From assembly GCA_035638495.1 (NCBI GenBank), contig DASQZW010000198.1:1-23479 (forward strand): 23,479 nt of DNA, read 5' to 3'. The notes beneath the pieces were generated by a model. That model had not been told where the DNA came from and made no database searches. It worked only from the letters and a program-made list of their open reading frames with translations. Made by a program: the position numbers and the translations under genes. Source of the stretch: CF-161 sp035638495. Lineage in GTDB: Bacteria; Chloroflexota; Dormibacteria; Dormibacterales; Dormibacteraceae. Positions 8,022 through 18,071 of the stretch are shown here, piece by piece; positions within the stretch are counted from its first letter, which is position 1; every line of letters begins with the position of its first letter.

Positions 8022-8345
8022 GTGCAGCAGCCTCCACCGTATCCGCCGCAGCAGCCCGGGTACTATGCGGTCGGCCGGCCGACCAACACGCTCGCCATCG
8101 TCAGCCTGGTGCTCGGAATCGCCAGCTACGTGGTCGTGCCGATCATCGGCGCCATCGCCGCGGTCGTCACCGGCCACATGGCCAGGGGCCAGATCAAGCA
8201 GACCGGCGAAGGCGGCAGCGGCCTGGCGCTGGCCGGCCTGATCCTCGGGTACGTCCACCTCGCCCTCGCCGTGATCGGCATCGTGATCGCCGTGATCGTG
8301 GTCATCATCATCGGCGCGGCGGCCGTCCACAGCGGCAGCCAGTGA
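8022..8345 (+). CDS. DUF4190-like small membrane protein
   Basis: A 107-residue protein with a proline/glutamine/tyrosine-rich cytoplasmic N-terminus (QQPPPYPPQQPGYYA, 2-16), then two hydrophobic blocks: residues 23-50 (LAIVSLVLGIASYVVVPIIGAIAAVV, in two parts) and 67-101 (LALAGLILGYVHLALAVIG then a run of Ile/Val). The link between them, GHMARGQIKQTGEGGSGLALAGLILGY, is the signature of the DUF4190 family, which is widespread in actinobacteria with no known function. GTG 8022 follows a TACCAT box by seven bases, so the mRNA is probably leaderless. Divergent from uvrC, convergent with the two-domain reductase. A link to repair is not implied by sequence. Confidence 0.82.
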   Translation: MQQPPPYPPQQPGYYAVGRPTNTLAIVSLVLGIASYVVVPIIGAIAAVVTGHMARGQIKQTGEGGSGLALAGLILGYVHLALAVIGIVIAVIVVIIIGAAAVHSGSQ

Positions 8346-8353
8346 GCGACTGC

Positions 8354-8377
8354 CGGCCGGGCCGCACGCCCCGGCCG
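8354..8377. terminator. GC hairpin between convergent genes
   Basis: CGGCCGGG (8354-8361) pairs perfectly with CCCGGCCG (8370-8377) around an 8-base loop. It fills most of the 36-base gap between the DUF4190 stop and the reductase stop, so it would end transcription from both sides. There is no T-tract, which is common for terminators in GC-rich actinobacteria. Confidence 0.55.
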
Positions 8378-8381
8378 CCGG

Positions 8382-10349
8382 TCAGAAGTGCACCCCGCTC
8401 ATGAGGTAGGCCATCGCGGCCGCCTCGACGGACATCTCCTCCGGCTCGCCCTCCGCCCGTCCGTCCCGGCTGCCGGCCGTGTCCGGAAAGGCGTGGTAGG
8501 CGCCCGTCATCACGAACGAGAGCAGGCTCGGCGAGAGCGTATCCACCGCCTCGCCCAGCTTGCCCAGCCGGGTGGAGACCTCGGGCGGCCGGGTCAGGAC
8601 CGCCTGCAGCACCATGTCGGCCGCCTGCTCGGTGTCGATGGTCGGGAAGTTGCGGTAGATGCCGGTCGGGGCGATCATCGGCGTGCGGACGAGCGGCATG
8701 TGGATGTTCGTGATCGCGACCCCGGCGTCCGCGAGCTCCGGCTGGATGCAGCGCGAGAGCGCGGCCAGGGCGCTCTTGGACGCAACGTACGCGCCGAACC
8801 GGGGCGGGTACGCCTGCACGCCGATGGACGAGATGTTGATCACGTGCCCGCTCCGGCGATCGCGCATGCCGGGGATGACCGCCAGCATCAGCTTCACCGC
8901 GCCGAAGTAGTTGAGACGCATCGTGCGCTCGAAGTCGTGGAACCGGTCCAGCGACTGGACGAACGAGCGCCTGATCGAGCGCCCGGCGTTGTTGACGAGC
9001 AGGTCGACCCGGCCGTGATCCTCGAGCACCCGGGCCACCATCAGCTCGATCGCCGCCATGTCCGACAGGTCGGTCGGGTACGTCCACGCGACCCCGCCGG
9101 CCGCCTCGATCTCGCCCTTCAGGTCCTGCAGCTTCTCGGCGGTGCGCGACACGAGCAGGACGCGCCCGCCGTTGCGACCGATCGCTCCGGCCACCGCGCG
9201 CCCGATTCCGGACGAGGCGCCGGTCACGAGCACGACCCGCCCGGTCAGCGCCGCGCGCAGGTTGCGCTCGGTCAGCGCCTCCGGGTCGAGGTGCCGCTCC
9301 CAGAAATCCCAGATCCGCCACGCGTAGCGGCGCAGCGGCGGGCACTCGATGCCGCTCCCCGCGAGCGCCGCCTGCGCCCGGTCGGCCGGGAACGTGGCGC
9401 GGCTGGTCATGTACGCGACCGCCGCGGCGGGGATGCGGACACGGGCCAGGAGCTGGCGCTGCAGCGTCTGCACGGCGCGCATGGACGCGAGGCCGCCGGC
9501 CAGGTCTCGGGGCAGCAGGCCGAACGCGCGCCGGTCGACGCGCAGCGTGAACTGGGGCGCGTGCGCCGCCCGGCAGAACTCGTTCACGGTGTCGCCGAGC
9601 GAGAGCGGGTGCGGGTCCACGACGTGGAAGGTCTCGCCGTCCAGCCCGGGCTGGGCCGCGATGTGGTCGATCGCCCTGGCCACGAAGTCGACCGGCACCA
9701 GGTTGAAGGGGCCGCCCTCGTAGCCGACCAGCGGGACCCAGGAGGGCAGCGCGTCGCGCAGGCGCTGGATCAGCTTGAACGCATAGTACGGCCCGTCGAC
9801 GCGGTCGGCCTCGCCGGTCTCCGAGGAGCCGATGACGATGCCGGGGCGGTAGACGCGGTAGGGCACCAGCGCCTCCTCGCGCACCAGGCGCTCGGCCTCG
9901 AACTTCGTCAGGTAGTACGGCTGGTCGAGCTCCTGGCCCTCGTCGAACATCTCCTCGGTGAACGGGCCCTTTGACCTGGCGCCCGCCACCGCGATGGAGC
10001 TGACGTGGTGCAGCCGGGCCGCCTGGATGCCGTTCGCGAACTCGATCGCGTGGCGCGTGCCCTCGACGTTGGCCTTCCAGTTGGCCTCGTCGCCGGCCTC
10101 CAGGTCGTAGATCGCCGCGAGGTGGAACACCTCGGCGCCCCGCAGCCGCTCCCGCTCGGCCTCGCCCACCCCCAGGCCGGGCGTGGTGATGTCGCCGACG
10201 AGCGGCCGCGCGTTGCGGAGGCCCAGTCGCTCGAGCCGGATCACGGACTGCGGTCGGACCAGGACGTGGATGGGCTGCCCGCGACGGTCCAGCTCGCGCA
10301 GCAGGTGCCGGCCGATGAAGCCGGTTCCCCCGGTGACGACGTAGGCCAT
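8382..10349 (-). CDS. Two-domain SDR protein, likely fatty acyl-CoA reductase (AcrA1-like)
   Basis: A 655-residue fusion of two Rossmann reductases. The N-terminal extended SDR has TGGTGFIG (6-13), VSSIAV and Tyr145-x3-Lys149 (YYLTK). The C-terminal classical SDR starts with TGASSGIG (376-383), then NNAG (453-456), Ser508 and Tyr521-x3-Lys525 (YVASK). Length and domain order match the mycobacterial acyl-CoA reductase type (AcrA1) and Marinobacter fatty acyl reductases, which turn acyl-CoA into aldehyde and alcohol for wax ester synthesis. That function is inferred from architecture; substrate is not proven. ATG start, nine bases after the alpha/beta hydrolase stop, making it the last gene of the uvrA operon. 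Confidence 0.85.
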   Translation of the reverse strand: MAYVVTGGTGFIGRHLLRELDRRGQPIHVLVRPQSVIRLERLGLRNARPLVGDITTPGLGVGEAERERLRGAEVFHLAAIYDLEAGDEANWKANVEGTRHAIEFANGIQAARLHHVSSIAVAGARSKGPFTEEMFDEGQELDQPYYLTKFEAERLVREEALVPYRVYRPGIVIGSSETGEADRVDGPYYAFKLIQRLRDALPSWVPLVGYEGGPFNLVPVDFVARAIDHIAAQPGLDGETFHVVDPHPLSLGDTVNEFCRAAHAPQFTLRVDRRAFGLLPRDLAGGLASMRAVQTLQRQLLARVRIPAAAVAYMTSRATFPADRAQAALAGSGIECPPLRRYAWRIWDFWERHLDPEALTERNLRAALTGRVVLVTGASSGIGRAVAGAIGRNGGRVLLVSRTAEKLQDLKGEIEAAGGVAWTYPTDLSDMAAIELMVARVLEDHGRVDLLVNNAGRSIRRSFVQSLDRFHDFERTMRLNYFGAVKLMLAVIPGMRDRRSGHVINISSIGVQAYPPRFGAYVASKSALAALSRCIQPELADAGVAITNIHMPLVRTPMIAPTGIYRNFPTIDTEQAADMVLQAVLTRPPEVSTRLGKLGEAVDTLSPSLLSFVMTGAYHAFPDTAGSRDGRAEGEPEEMSVEAAAMAYLMSGVHF

Positions 10350-10358
10350 CGGTAGACG

Positions 10359-11117
10359 TTAGCGTCTCAAGAAGGGGACGATGGCGCGGGCGAGTTCGGC
10401 GGGCCGCTCGACCTGCGGCGTGTGGCCGCAGTCGGCGATCAGGTCCACCCGCGCGCCCGGGACCGCCGCGGCCAGCGCGCGGGCGTGGACCGGACCGGTC
10501 AGCACGTCCTCGGCGCCGGCGACGACCAGGAGCGGAGCGTCCAGCCGCCCCACCGCCGGCCGCAGGTCCTGCGCCCGGTCGCACGCGACGTAGCGCAGGA
10601 CCGTCTCGCGGGCCGGCGGTCGCCGCGCCATGTCGTGCAGGACCGCCGGCACCAGCCGCTCGAACGCGTCCCGGCCGAAGGCGGGCAGCACCAGGCCGAG
10701 GTGGAGGGCGCCGTCCGGCAGATCGGACCGGGCCAGCGCCTCCCAGTTGTCGAGGACGGCCTCCACGTGGGGGTCGCGCCCGAACGCCGGCCCGACCAGC
10801 ACCACTCGATCGACGCGGGCCGGGTGCCGGGCCGCGGCCAGGGCCGCCACCGCCGCACCGAGCGAGTGGCCGAGCACATGCGCTCGCCCGAGCCCGGCCG
10901 CGTCCATGACCGCGAGCAAGTCGTCCACCAGGTCGTCGGGCGTGAAGGGCGTCCCGGGGTCGGGCGTGGCGCCGGTGCCCCGCGGGTCGAACAGCAGGCA
11001 GCGGAACTCGCGGGACAGGCCGCCAACCAGCCGCCGCCACGTGCGCCGGTCGCTAAACGTGCCCGGGACCAGCACCACGTCGGGTCCGCCGCCCACCACC
11101 TCGTGGGCGGGGACCAT
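10359..11117 (-). CDS. Alpha/beta hydrolase
   Basis: A 252-residue cytoplasmic alpha/beta-fold hydrolase. The catalytic triad is visible: Ser85 in GHSLG, Asp204 in AGAEDVLTG, His232 in CGHTPQVERP. VLVPGTFSDRRTW (16-28) supplies the oxyanion-hole loop, and FDPRGTGATPDP matches the DxRGxGxS region of esterase/lactonase-like members. The ATG overlaps the TGA of the M32 gene as TGATG (11115-11119), indicating coupled translation, and the reductase follows after nine bases. Acting beside an acyl-CoA reductase it might handle an ester or thioester, but this is inference. Specific substrate unknown. Confidence 0.88.
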   Translation of the reverse strand: MVPAHEVVGGGPDVVLVPGTFSDRRTWRRLVGGLSREFRCLLFDPRGTGATPDPGTPFTPDDLVDDLLAVMDAAGLGRAHVLGHSLGAAVAALAAARHPARVDRVVLVGPAFGRDPHVEAVLDNWEALARSDLPDGALHLGLVLPAFGRDAFERLVPAVLHDMARRPPARETVLRYVACDRAQDLRPAVGRLDAPLLVVAGAEDVLTGPVHARALAAAVPGARVDLIADCGHTPQVERPAELARAIVPFLRR

Positions 11118-12612
11118 CAGAGCTCGTACAGGGCGGTGAACTTCTCGCGGACGTACGCGATCCACGGGCCGGCGCTGATCGGCTCGCCGGTGGCCCGCTG
11201 GACCAGGTCGTCGGGGACGAACTTGCGGCCGAAGCGGTGGACCCGGTCGCGCAGCCAGGACAGCAGTGGCGTGAAGTCGCCGGCCGCAAACCCGGCCTCG
11301 AGGTCCGGAAGCTCGCGGCGCGCCGCCGCCATCAGCTGGGCGCTGATCAGGTTGCCCAGCGTGTAGCCGTGGAAGGTGCCCAGCCCATCAGTCCAGTGGA
11401 TGTCCTGGAGCGCGCCCTCGCGGTCGTTCGGGCGCTCCAGTCCGAGCAAATCGCGCAGCTGCGCCGCCCACGCGTCCGGCACGTCCGCGACACGCAGCCG
11501 GCCCTCCAGCAGGTCGTTCTCGACCTGGAACCGCAGCACGATGTGCAGGTTGTACGTGACCTCGTCGGCGTCCACGCGGATGTACGACGGCCGCACCAGG
11601 TTGATCGCGCGCCAGAACGGCTCTGGCTCGAGGTCGCCGAGCGACTCCGGAAACGCCGTCCGCAGGCGCGGCGCGAGCCACTCCGCGAAGGGCCTGCCGC
11701 GGCCGACCAGGTTCTCCCACAGCCGCGACTGCGACTCGTGCACACCGGATGAGGCGCCACCCCAGAGCGGGGTCCGGTCGAGCGACCGCGGGATGCCCTG
11801 GTCGTACAGCGCGTGTCCGCCCTCGTGGATGGTCGAGTACAGGCAGGAGTCGCCCAGGGTCGCGCCGGTCCGCGTGGTGAGGCGGACGTCGCCGGGGCCG
11901 AAGGCGCTGCAGAACGGGTGCGCGGAGAGATCCTGGCGGCCCCGCTCGAGGTCATAGCCGAGGCAGGTAATGGTGTCGAGCGCGAAACCGAGCTGCCGCT
12001 CCCGGTCCAGCGGCCGCCGCAGGAGGGCGCCGTCCACGCGGTCCCCGTTCGCCGAGATCGCCGCAACCAGCGGCGAGATCGCGGCGCGGACCTCGGCGAA
12101 CAGGCCCTCCAGGCGGGTGGTCGTCAGGCCGGGCTCCTCCGCCTCGATCAGGGCGTCATACGGGCGGTCCCGGTACCCGAGCGCCTCGGCCAGGCGCCCG
12201 CTCAGCTCCACCGTCCGCTCCATCGCCGGCACGAAGCGGGCCCAGTCGGCCGCCGCCCTGGCCTCGTGCCACACCGGCTGCGCCTCGGCCGCGGCCCTGG
12301 CCATCTCCGCCACGAGCTCCGGCGGCACCCGCGTCCGCAGATCCACGTCCCGGCGGGTCACCCTGACCAGGCTGGCGTCGTCGGAGTCGGCCGGCAGCCC
12401 GACGGCCTCGGCCTCGGCGGCCTCGAGCAGGCGCGCCACCTCGGCAGAGGTGAATCGCTCGTGAGCGAGGCGGCTGAGCGTCGCGTTCTGGTTGGCCCGG
12501 TCCTCCACCCCGCCCGGGGGCATGTTGGTCTCCTGGTCCCAACGCAGCAGCTCGGCCGCGCGCCACAGGTCGGAGACCTCGCCCAGCGCGGTGCGCAGCC
12601 GCGCGACAGCGC

Positions 12613-12616
<4 letters not shown>
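11117..12616 (-). CDS. M32 family carboxypeptidase (Taq/Pfu type)
   Basis: A 499-residue zinc metallocarboxypeptidase, the usual family size (~500). Landmarks in order: LLRWDQETNMPPGG (24-36), DVRLTTR (243-249), the zinc motif HEGGH (His264, Glu265, His268) and HESQSR with the third ligand Glu294, then IHWTDGLGTFHGYTLGN. The last motif differs from the classical FGYFPTY form and looks like the variant found in another M32 branch. It removes C-terminal residues from peptides in the cytoplasm. The TTG start at 12616 overlaps the uvrA stop as TTGA; the alignment to the family begins right there, and no better start exists. Second gene of the uvrA operon. Confidence 0.9.
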
Positions 12617-15456
<2,840 letters not shown>

Positions 15457-15505
15457 CTGTTCGTTTCATTGTGCCGCAAACGTCCGTCCCTTCCGGCGGC
15501 TGGAG

Positions 15506-15519
15506 TTGAACATGTTCGA
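15506..15519. promoter_or_regulatory. Operator 1 (TNNAACNNGTTNNA-type palindrome)
   Basis: TTGAACATGTTCGA contains the perfect 10-base palindrome GAACATGTTC (15508-15517). It fits TNNAACNNGTTNNA, the pattern bound by the TetR-family regulator KstR. It covers the likely -35 region of the downstream membrane protein/tetR promoter and lies about 50 bases upstream of the uvrA start. Probably bound by the TetR encoded at 15929. Confidence 0.6.
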
Positions 15520-15539
15520 AATGCGGCCTGCATTCGGGT

Positions 15540-15545
15540 TACAAT
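15540..15545 (+). promoter_or_regulatory. -10 box of the membrane protein/tetR operon
   Basis: TACAAT at 15540-15545 is a near-consensus -10 box, with transcription expected to start near 15552, inside operator 2. The -35 region at 17-19 bases upstream overlaps operator 1 and has no clear consensus. The predicted leader is about 45 bases and contains a strong GAGGAGGGG ribosome site (15581-15589). Confidence 0.6.
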
Positions 15546-15549
15546 GCGA

Positions 15550-15563
15550 TTGAACACGTTCAA
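15550..15563. promoter_or_regulatory. Operator 2 (TNNAACNNGTTNNA-type palindrome)
   Basis: TTGAACACGTTCAA has perfectly matched 6-base arms around a central AC. It shares its left half with operator 1, with 44 bases (about four helical turns) between centres. It overlaps the expected transcription start, so binding would block initiation; this suits autoregulation by the operon's TetR. Confidence 0.65.
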
Positions 15564-15596
15564 AGTCGCATGGATTCCCCGAGGAGGGGTGAAGCA

Positions 15597-15926
15597 GTGG
15601 ACCTGAGGCTCGTCGAGTACGTCCTCTACCTGGCCGGCGCCGTGCCGCTCACGCTCTGGGCCGGCCGGTCGCTCCACCAGGGCCTCCGGCTGGTCGGTCT
15701 GGGCGGCGTCGCGCTGCTCCTGGCGGTCGGCGGCGGCGCGACCACCCCGGCGGACGTGGTGGCCGCGGTGACCACCAGGCTCGGATTGGTCCTCCTGCTG
15801 CTGGGCGGGCTGCACCTGGCGACGCTCCTGGTCCAGCGGAGGGCGGAGCGGTCGGCGGAGGCGGTCGCGCGGCCGGCCGCCGAGTACGAACCGCTGCGGC
15901 CGACCAGCGGGCGCTTCCCGTACTGA
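15597..15926 (+). CDS. Small membrane protein of unknown function
   Basis: A 109-residue protein with three hydrophobic stretches: about 5-21 (LVEYVLYLAGAVPLTLW), 30-47 (LRLVGLGGVALLLAVGGG) and 62-79 (LGLVLLLLGGLHLATLLV). A basic/acidic cytoplasmic tail follows (QRRAERSAEAVARPAAEYEPL). I do not recognise the family. GTG 15597 is chosen because GAGGAGGGG lies seven bases before it; an in-frame ATG at 15570 would add nine residues and place the ribosome site inside the gene. It is two bases ahead of the TetR gene, so the pair is co-transcribed. In this arrangement the membrane protein is often the regulator's target, which is inference. Confidence 0.75.
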   Translation: MDLRLVEYVLYLAGAVPLTLWAGRSLHQGLRLVGLGGVALLLAVGGGATTPADVVAAVTTRLGLVLLLLGGLHLATLLVQRRAERSAEAVARPAAEYEPLRPTSGRFPY

Positions 15927-15928
15927 GC

Positions 15929-16621
15929 GTGGAGGCGCCGGCCAGGACCCCGCGAGGCGAGCAGACCCGCGCCGCCATCTTCGGGGCAGCGCTGGAGCTG
16001 TTCCAGGAGCGCGGGTACGAGGCGACCACGATGCGGGCGATCGCCGAGCGGGCCGGGGTGTCGCTGGGCAGCTCGTACCACTACTTCCCGTCGAAGAGCC
16101 ACCTGGTGCTCGCGTTCTACCGACACGTGCACGAGCGGCACCAGGCGGCCAGCGAGCCCGTGCTGGCCAGGGAGCGCGACCTCACCGCACGGCTGCGCGG
16201 GGTGATCCGCGCGGCCGTGATGACGTGCGAGCCCTTCCACGACGTCTCTGCCTCGATCTTCAGCACCGTCGCCGATCCCGCCAGCCCGCTCAACGCGTTC
16301 GGCGCGGAGGCGCGGGCGCTGCGGGACGAGGTCATCGCGCTCTACGCGCGCGTGGTCGACGGCTCGGACTCGCGGCTGCCGGCCGACCTCGCGTCGGAGC
16401 TGCCCCGGCTGCTCTGGCTGTACCAGATGGGCGTGCTCTACTTCTGGATGCTGGACGCCTCGCCCGGCCGGCTGCGCACGCTCGAGGTGGTCGACGAGAC
16501 GTGCGACCTGATCGTCCGGCTCGTCTCGCTGGCCGACCTGCCCCCGCTGCGCCGGTCGCGGCGCCGGCTGCTCGCCCTCGTCCGCGGCGTCGCTGAAGAC
16601 GTACCGCACATGCTGGAGTAG
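15929..16621 (+). CDS. TetR family transcriptional regulator
   Basis: A 230-residue one-component repressor. Residues 8-60 are the TetR DNA-binding domain: GEQTRAAIFGAALELFQERG, then TTMRAIAERAGVSLGSSYHYFPSKSHLVLAFY, with recognition helix in SLGSSYHYF. The C-terminal ligand domain (about 70-230) is helical and not assignable to a ligand; a hydrophobic WLYQMGVLYFWM run suggests a greasy pocket. GTG start two bases after the membrane protein stop; a DUF4760-like gene follows nine bases later. The twin palindromes upstream of the operon are its probable binding sites. Their similarity to KstR sites hints at a lipid or sterol-type signal, but that is speculation. Confidence 0.92.
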   Translation: MEAPARTPRGEQTRAAIFGAALELFQERGYEATTMRAIAERAGVSLGSSYHYFPSKSHLVLAFYRHVHERHQAASEPVLARERDLTARLRGVIRAAVMTCEPFHDVSASIFSTVADPASPLNAFGAEARALRDEVIALYARVVDGSDSRLPADLASELPRLLWLYQMGVLYFWMLDASPGRLRTLEVVDETCDLIVRLVSLADLPPLRRSRRRLLALVRGVAEDVPHMLE

Positions 16622-16630
16622 CATCGGCGC

Positions 16631-17158
16631 ATGGCGCTCACCGGCAGGATCGACTTCGGACGGTCCACGCCGGACCAGGTGCCCTGCTTCGTGGCGATCA
16701 TGGAGATCCTGCACGCCGAGCCGACGGCCTCGGCGTTCGCCCGGCTGCTGCGCAAGGAGCTGATCGCCGACGACTACGTGCAGCTGGCGCACCTGTTCGA
16801 GGAGGTCAGCGTCCTCACCCTGCACCACCACATCGCCGAGGAGCTGCTGTTCGACGCGTTCGCGTTCGACATGTACTGGGACGAGCTCCGGGAGGACGTG
16901 CTCGAGGTCCGGCGCTCGGCGGGCAACGACAAGTTCTGCGAGAACTTCGAGATCGCGGCCGAGCGCGCCCGCCACTACCGCCAGGACTTTCCGCCCAAGC
17001 TGCGCTGGCAGCGGCGCGACCGACCGGGCGACCAGCCGCCCGGACCGCCGGGCCCGCCTGGACGGGGCCCCGACCGCCCCCCGGACCCGGACCCGGCCGG
17101 CTCGCCTAGTTCCAGCTCGACCCCCGCAGTCGGTCCAGGCCAAGGTTCCCACCGCTGA
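16631..17158 (+). CDS. DUF4760-like protein with proline-rich tail
   Basis: A 175-residue soluble protein. Residues about 20-125 are helical, with LIADDYVQLAHLFEEVSVL, then HHIAEELLFDAFAFDMYWDELREDVLEVRRS and FCENFEIAAERARHY. This FEE-vgvL...YW...R...FE pattern resembles the DUF4760 family of unknown function; I am only moderately sure. The remaining ~45 residues are a Pro/Gly/Asp/Ser-rich low-complexity tail, and its last 53 bases overlap the end of the convergent dehydratase gene. ATG start nine bases after the tetR stop, third gene of that operon. The tail could be genuine or an over-long reading frame in GC-rich sequence. Confidence 0.7.
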   Translation: MALTGRIDFGRSTPDQVPCFVAIMEILHAEPTASAFARLLRKELIADDYVQLAHLFEEVSVLTLHHHIAEELLFDAFAFDMYWDELREDVLEVRRSAGNDKFCENFEIAAERARHYRQDFPPKLRWQRRDRPGDQPPGPPGPPGRGPDRPPDPDPAGSPSSSSTPAVGPGQGSHR

Positions 17159-18071
17159 GCACGCACGCGACGCGCGCGCCGGGGGCGGCGGCGACCAGGC
17201 CGCGGCGCAGCGCCGCGACCGTTGCGGCGGCCGCGCCCTCCGCCACCAGCTTCTGACGGCTCATCAGCCAGAGGACCGACTCGAAGATCTCCTCGTCCGG
17301 CAGCGTGACGATGTCGTCGACGCAGGCGCCGACGATCCGGCACGTGGTCTCCCCCACCCGCCGCACGCGCAGCCCGTCGATCACGCAGTCGACCCGCTCG
17401 AGGCTCACCGGCCGGCCGGCGCGGACGCTCTCGCGCATGCCGGGCGCGCCCGAGCTCTCGACGCCGATCACCCGGGTGCCGGGGCGCCGCGCCTTCACCG
17501 CCAGCGCGACGCCGGAGATGAGGCCGCCGCCGCCGATCGGCACGACAACCACGTCGACGTCGGGTACGTCCTCGACAAGCTCGAGGCCCAGGCTGGCCTG
17601 GCCGGCGATCAGGTCGAGGTCGTCGAACGGGTGGACGTACGCCATGCCGTCGGCCGCCGCCAGCTCCAGCGCGTGGTCGTTGGCGTCGTCCCAGATGGCT
17701 CCGTGGAGGACCACCTCCGCCCCGTAGGCGCGGGTCGCCGCCACCTTCGCCGGCGTCGCGTTCGCGGCCATCACGACGACCGCCCTGACCCCGCTCAGGG
17801 CGGCCGCCAGCGCGACGCCCTGGGCATGGTTGCCGGCGGACGAGCAGACGACGCCGCGCCGGCGCTGCTCGTCGCTCAGGGTGCGCAGCTTGTTCAGCGC
17901 GCCCCGGATCTTGTAGCTGCCGGTCCGCTGGAACATCTCGGCCTTCAGCGCCACGCGGAAGCCGGTCTCCTCGTCCAGCAGCCGTGAGGCGAGCACCGGC
18001 GTCCGGTGCGCGTGGCGCGCGACGCAGCGGCGCGCTTCCTCCAGCTGCTCGGGAGCCACGAACGCGGTCAC
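17106..18071 (-). CDS. PLP-dependent threonine/serine dehydratase family protein
   Basis: A 321-residue fold-type II PLP enzyme. Lys54 in GSYKIRGALN would form the Schiff base, SSAGNHAQG (about 77-85) holds the carboxylate, GGGGLISG binds the PLP phosphate, and the serine in CVLSGGN contacts the ring nitrogen. It would deaminate threonine to 2-oxobutyrate (or serine to pyruvate). The length lacks the C-terminal ACT regulatory domain of biosynthetic IlvA, so it is a catabolic type; serine racemase or hydroxyaspartate dehydratase are alternatives. The GTG start overlaps the upstream hydrolase stop as GTGA (18068-18071), so both are translated together. Its end overlaps the convergent DUF4760-like gene. 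Confidence 0.9.
   Translation of the reverse strand: MTAFVAPEQLEEARRCVARHAHRTPVLASRLLDEETGFRVALKAEMFQRTGSYKIRGALNKLRTLSDEQRRRGVVCSSAGNHAQGVALAAALSGVRAVVVMAANATPAKVAATRAYGAEVVLHGAIWDDANDHALELAAADGMAYVHPFDDLDLIAGQASLGLELVEDVPDVDVVVVPIGGGGLISGVALAVKARRPGTRVIGVESSGAPGMRESVRAGRPVSLERVDCVIDGLRVRRVGETTCRIVGACVDDIVTLPDEEIFESVLWLMSRQKLVAEGAAAATVAALRRGLVAAAPGARVACVLSGGNLGLDRLRGSSWN

Noticed and set aside
15506..15563. The two GAAC...GTTC palindromes as LexA boxes controlling uvrA
   Set aside because: Their half-sites are two bases apart, not four as in the uvrB box and the Gram-positive SOS consensus, and they flank the promoter of a TetR operon; a TetR operator fits better.
15570..15596. ATG 15570 as start of the small membrane protein
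   Set aside because: The strong GAGGAGGGG ribosome site at 15581-15589 would then lie inside the gene, and it is ideally placed for GTG 15597.
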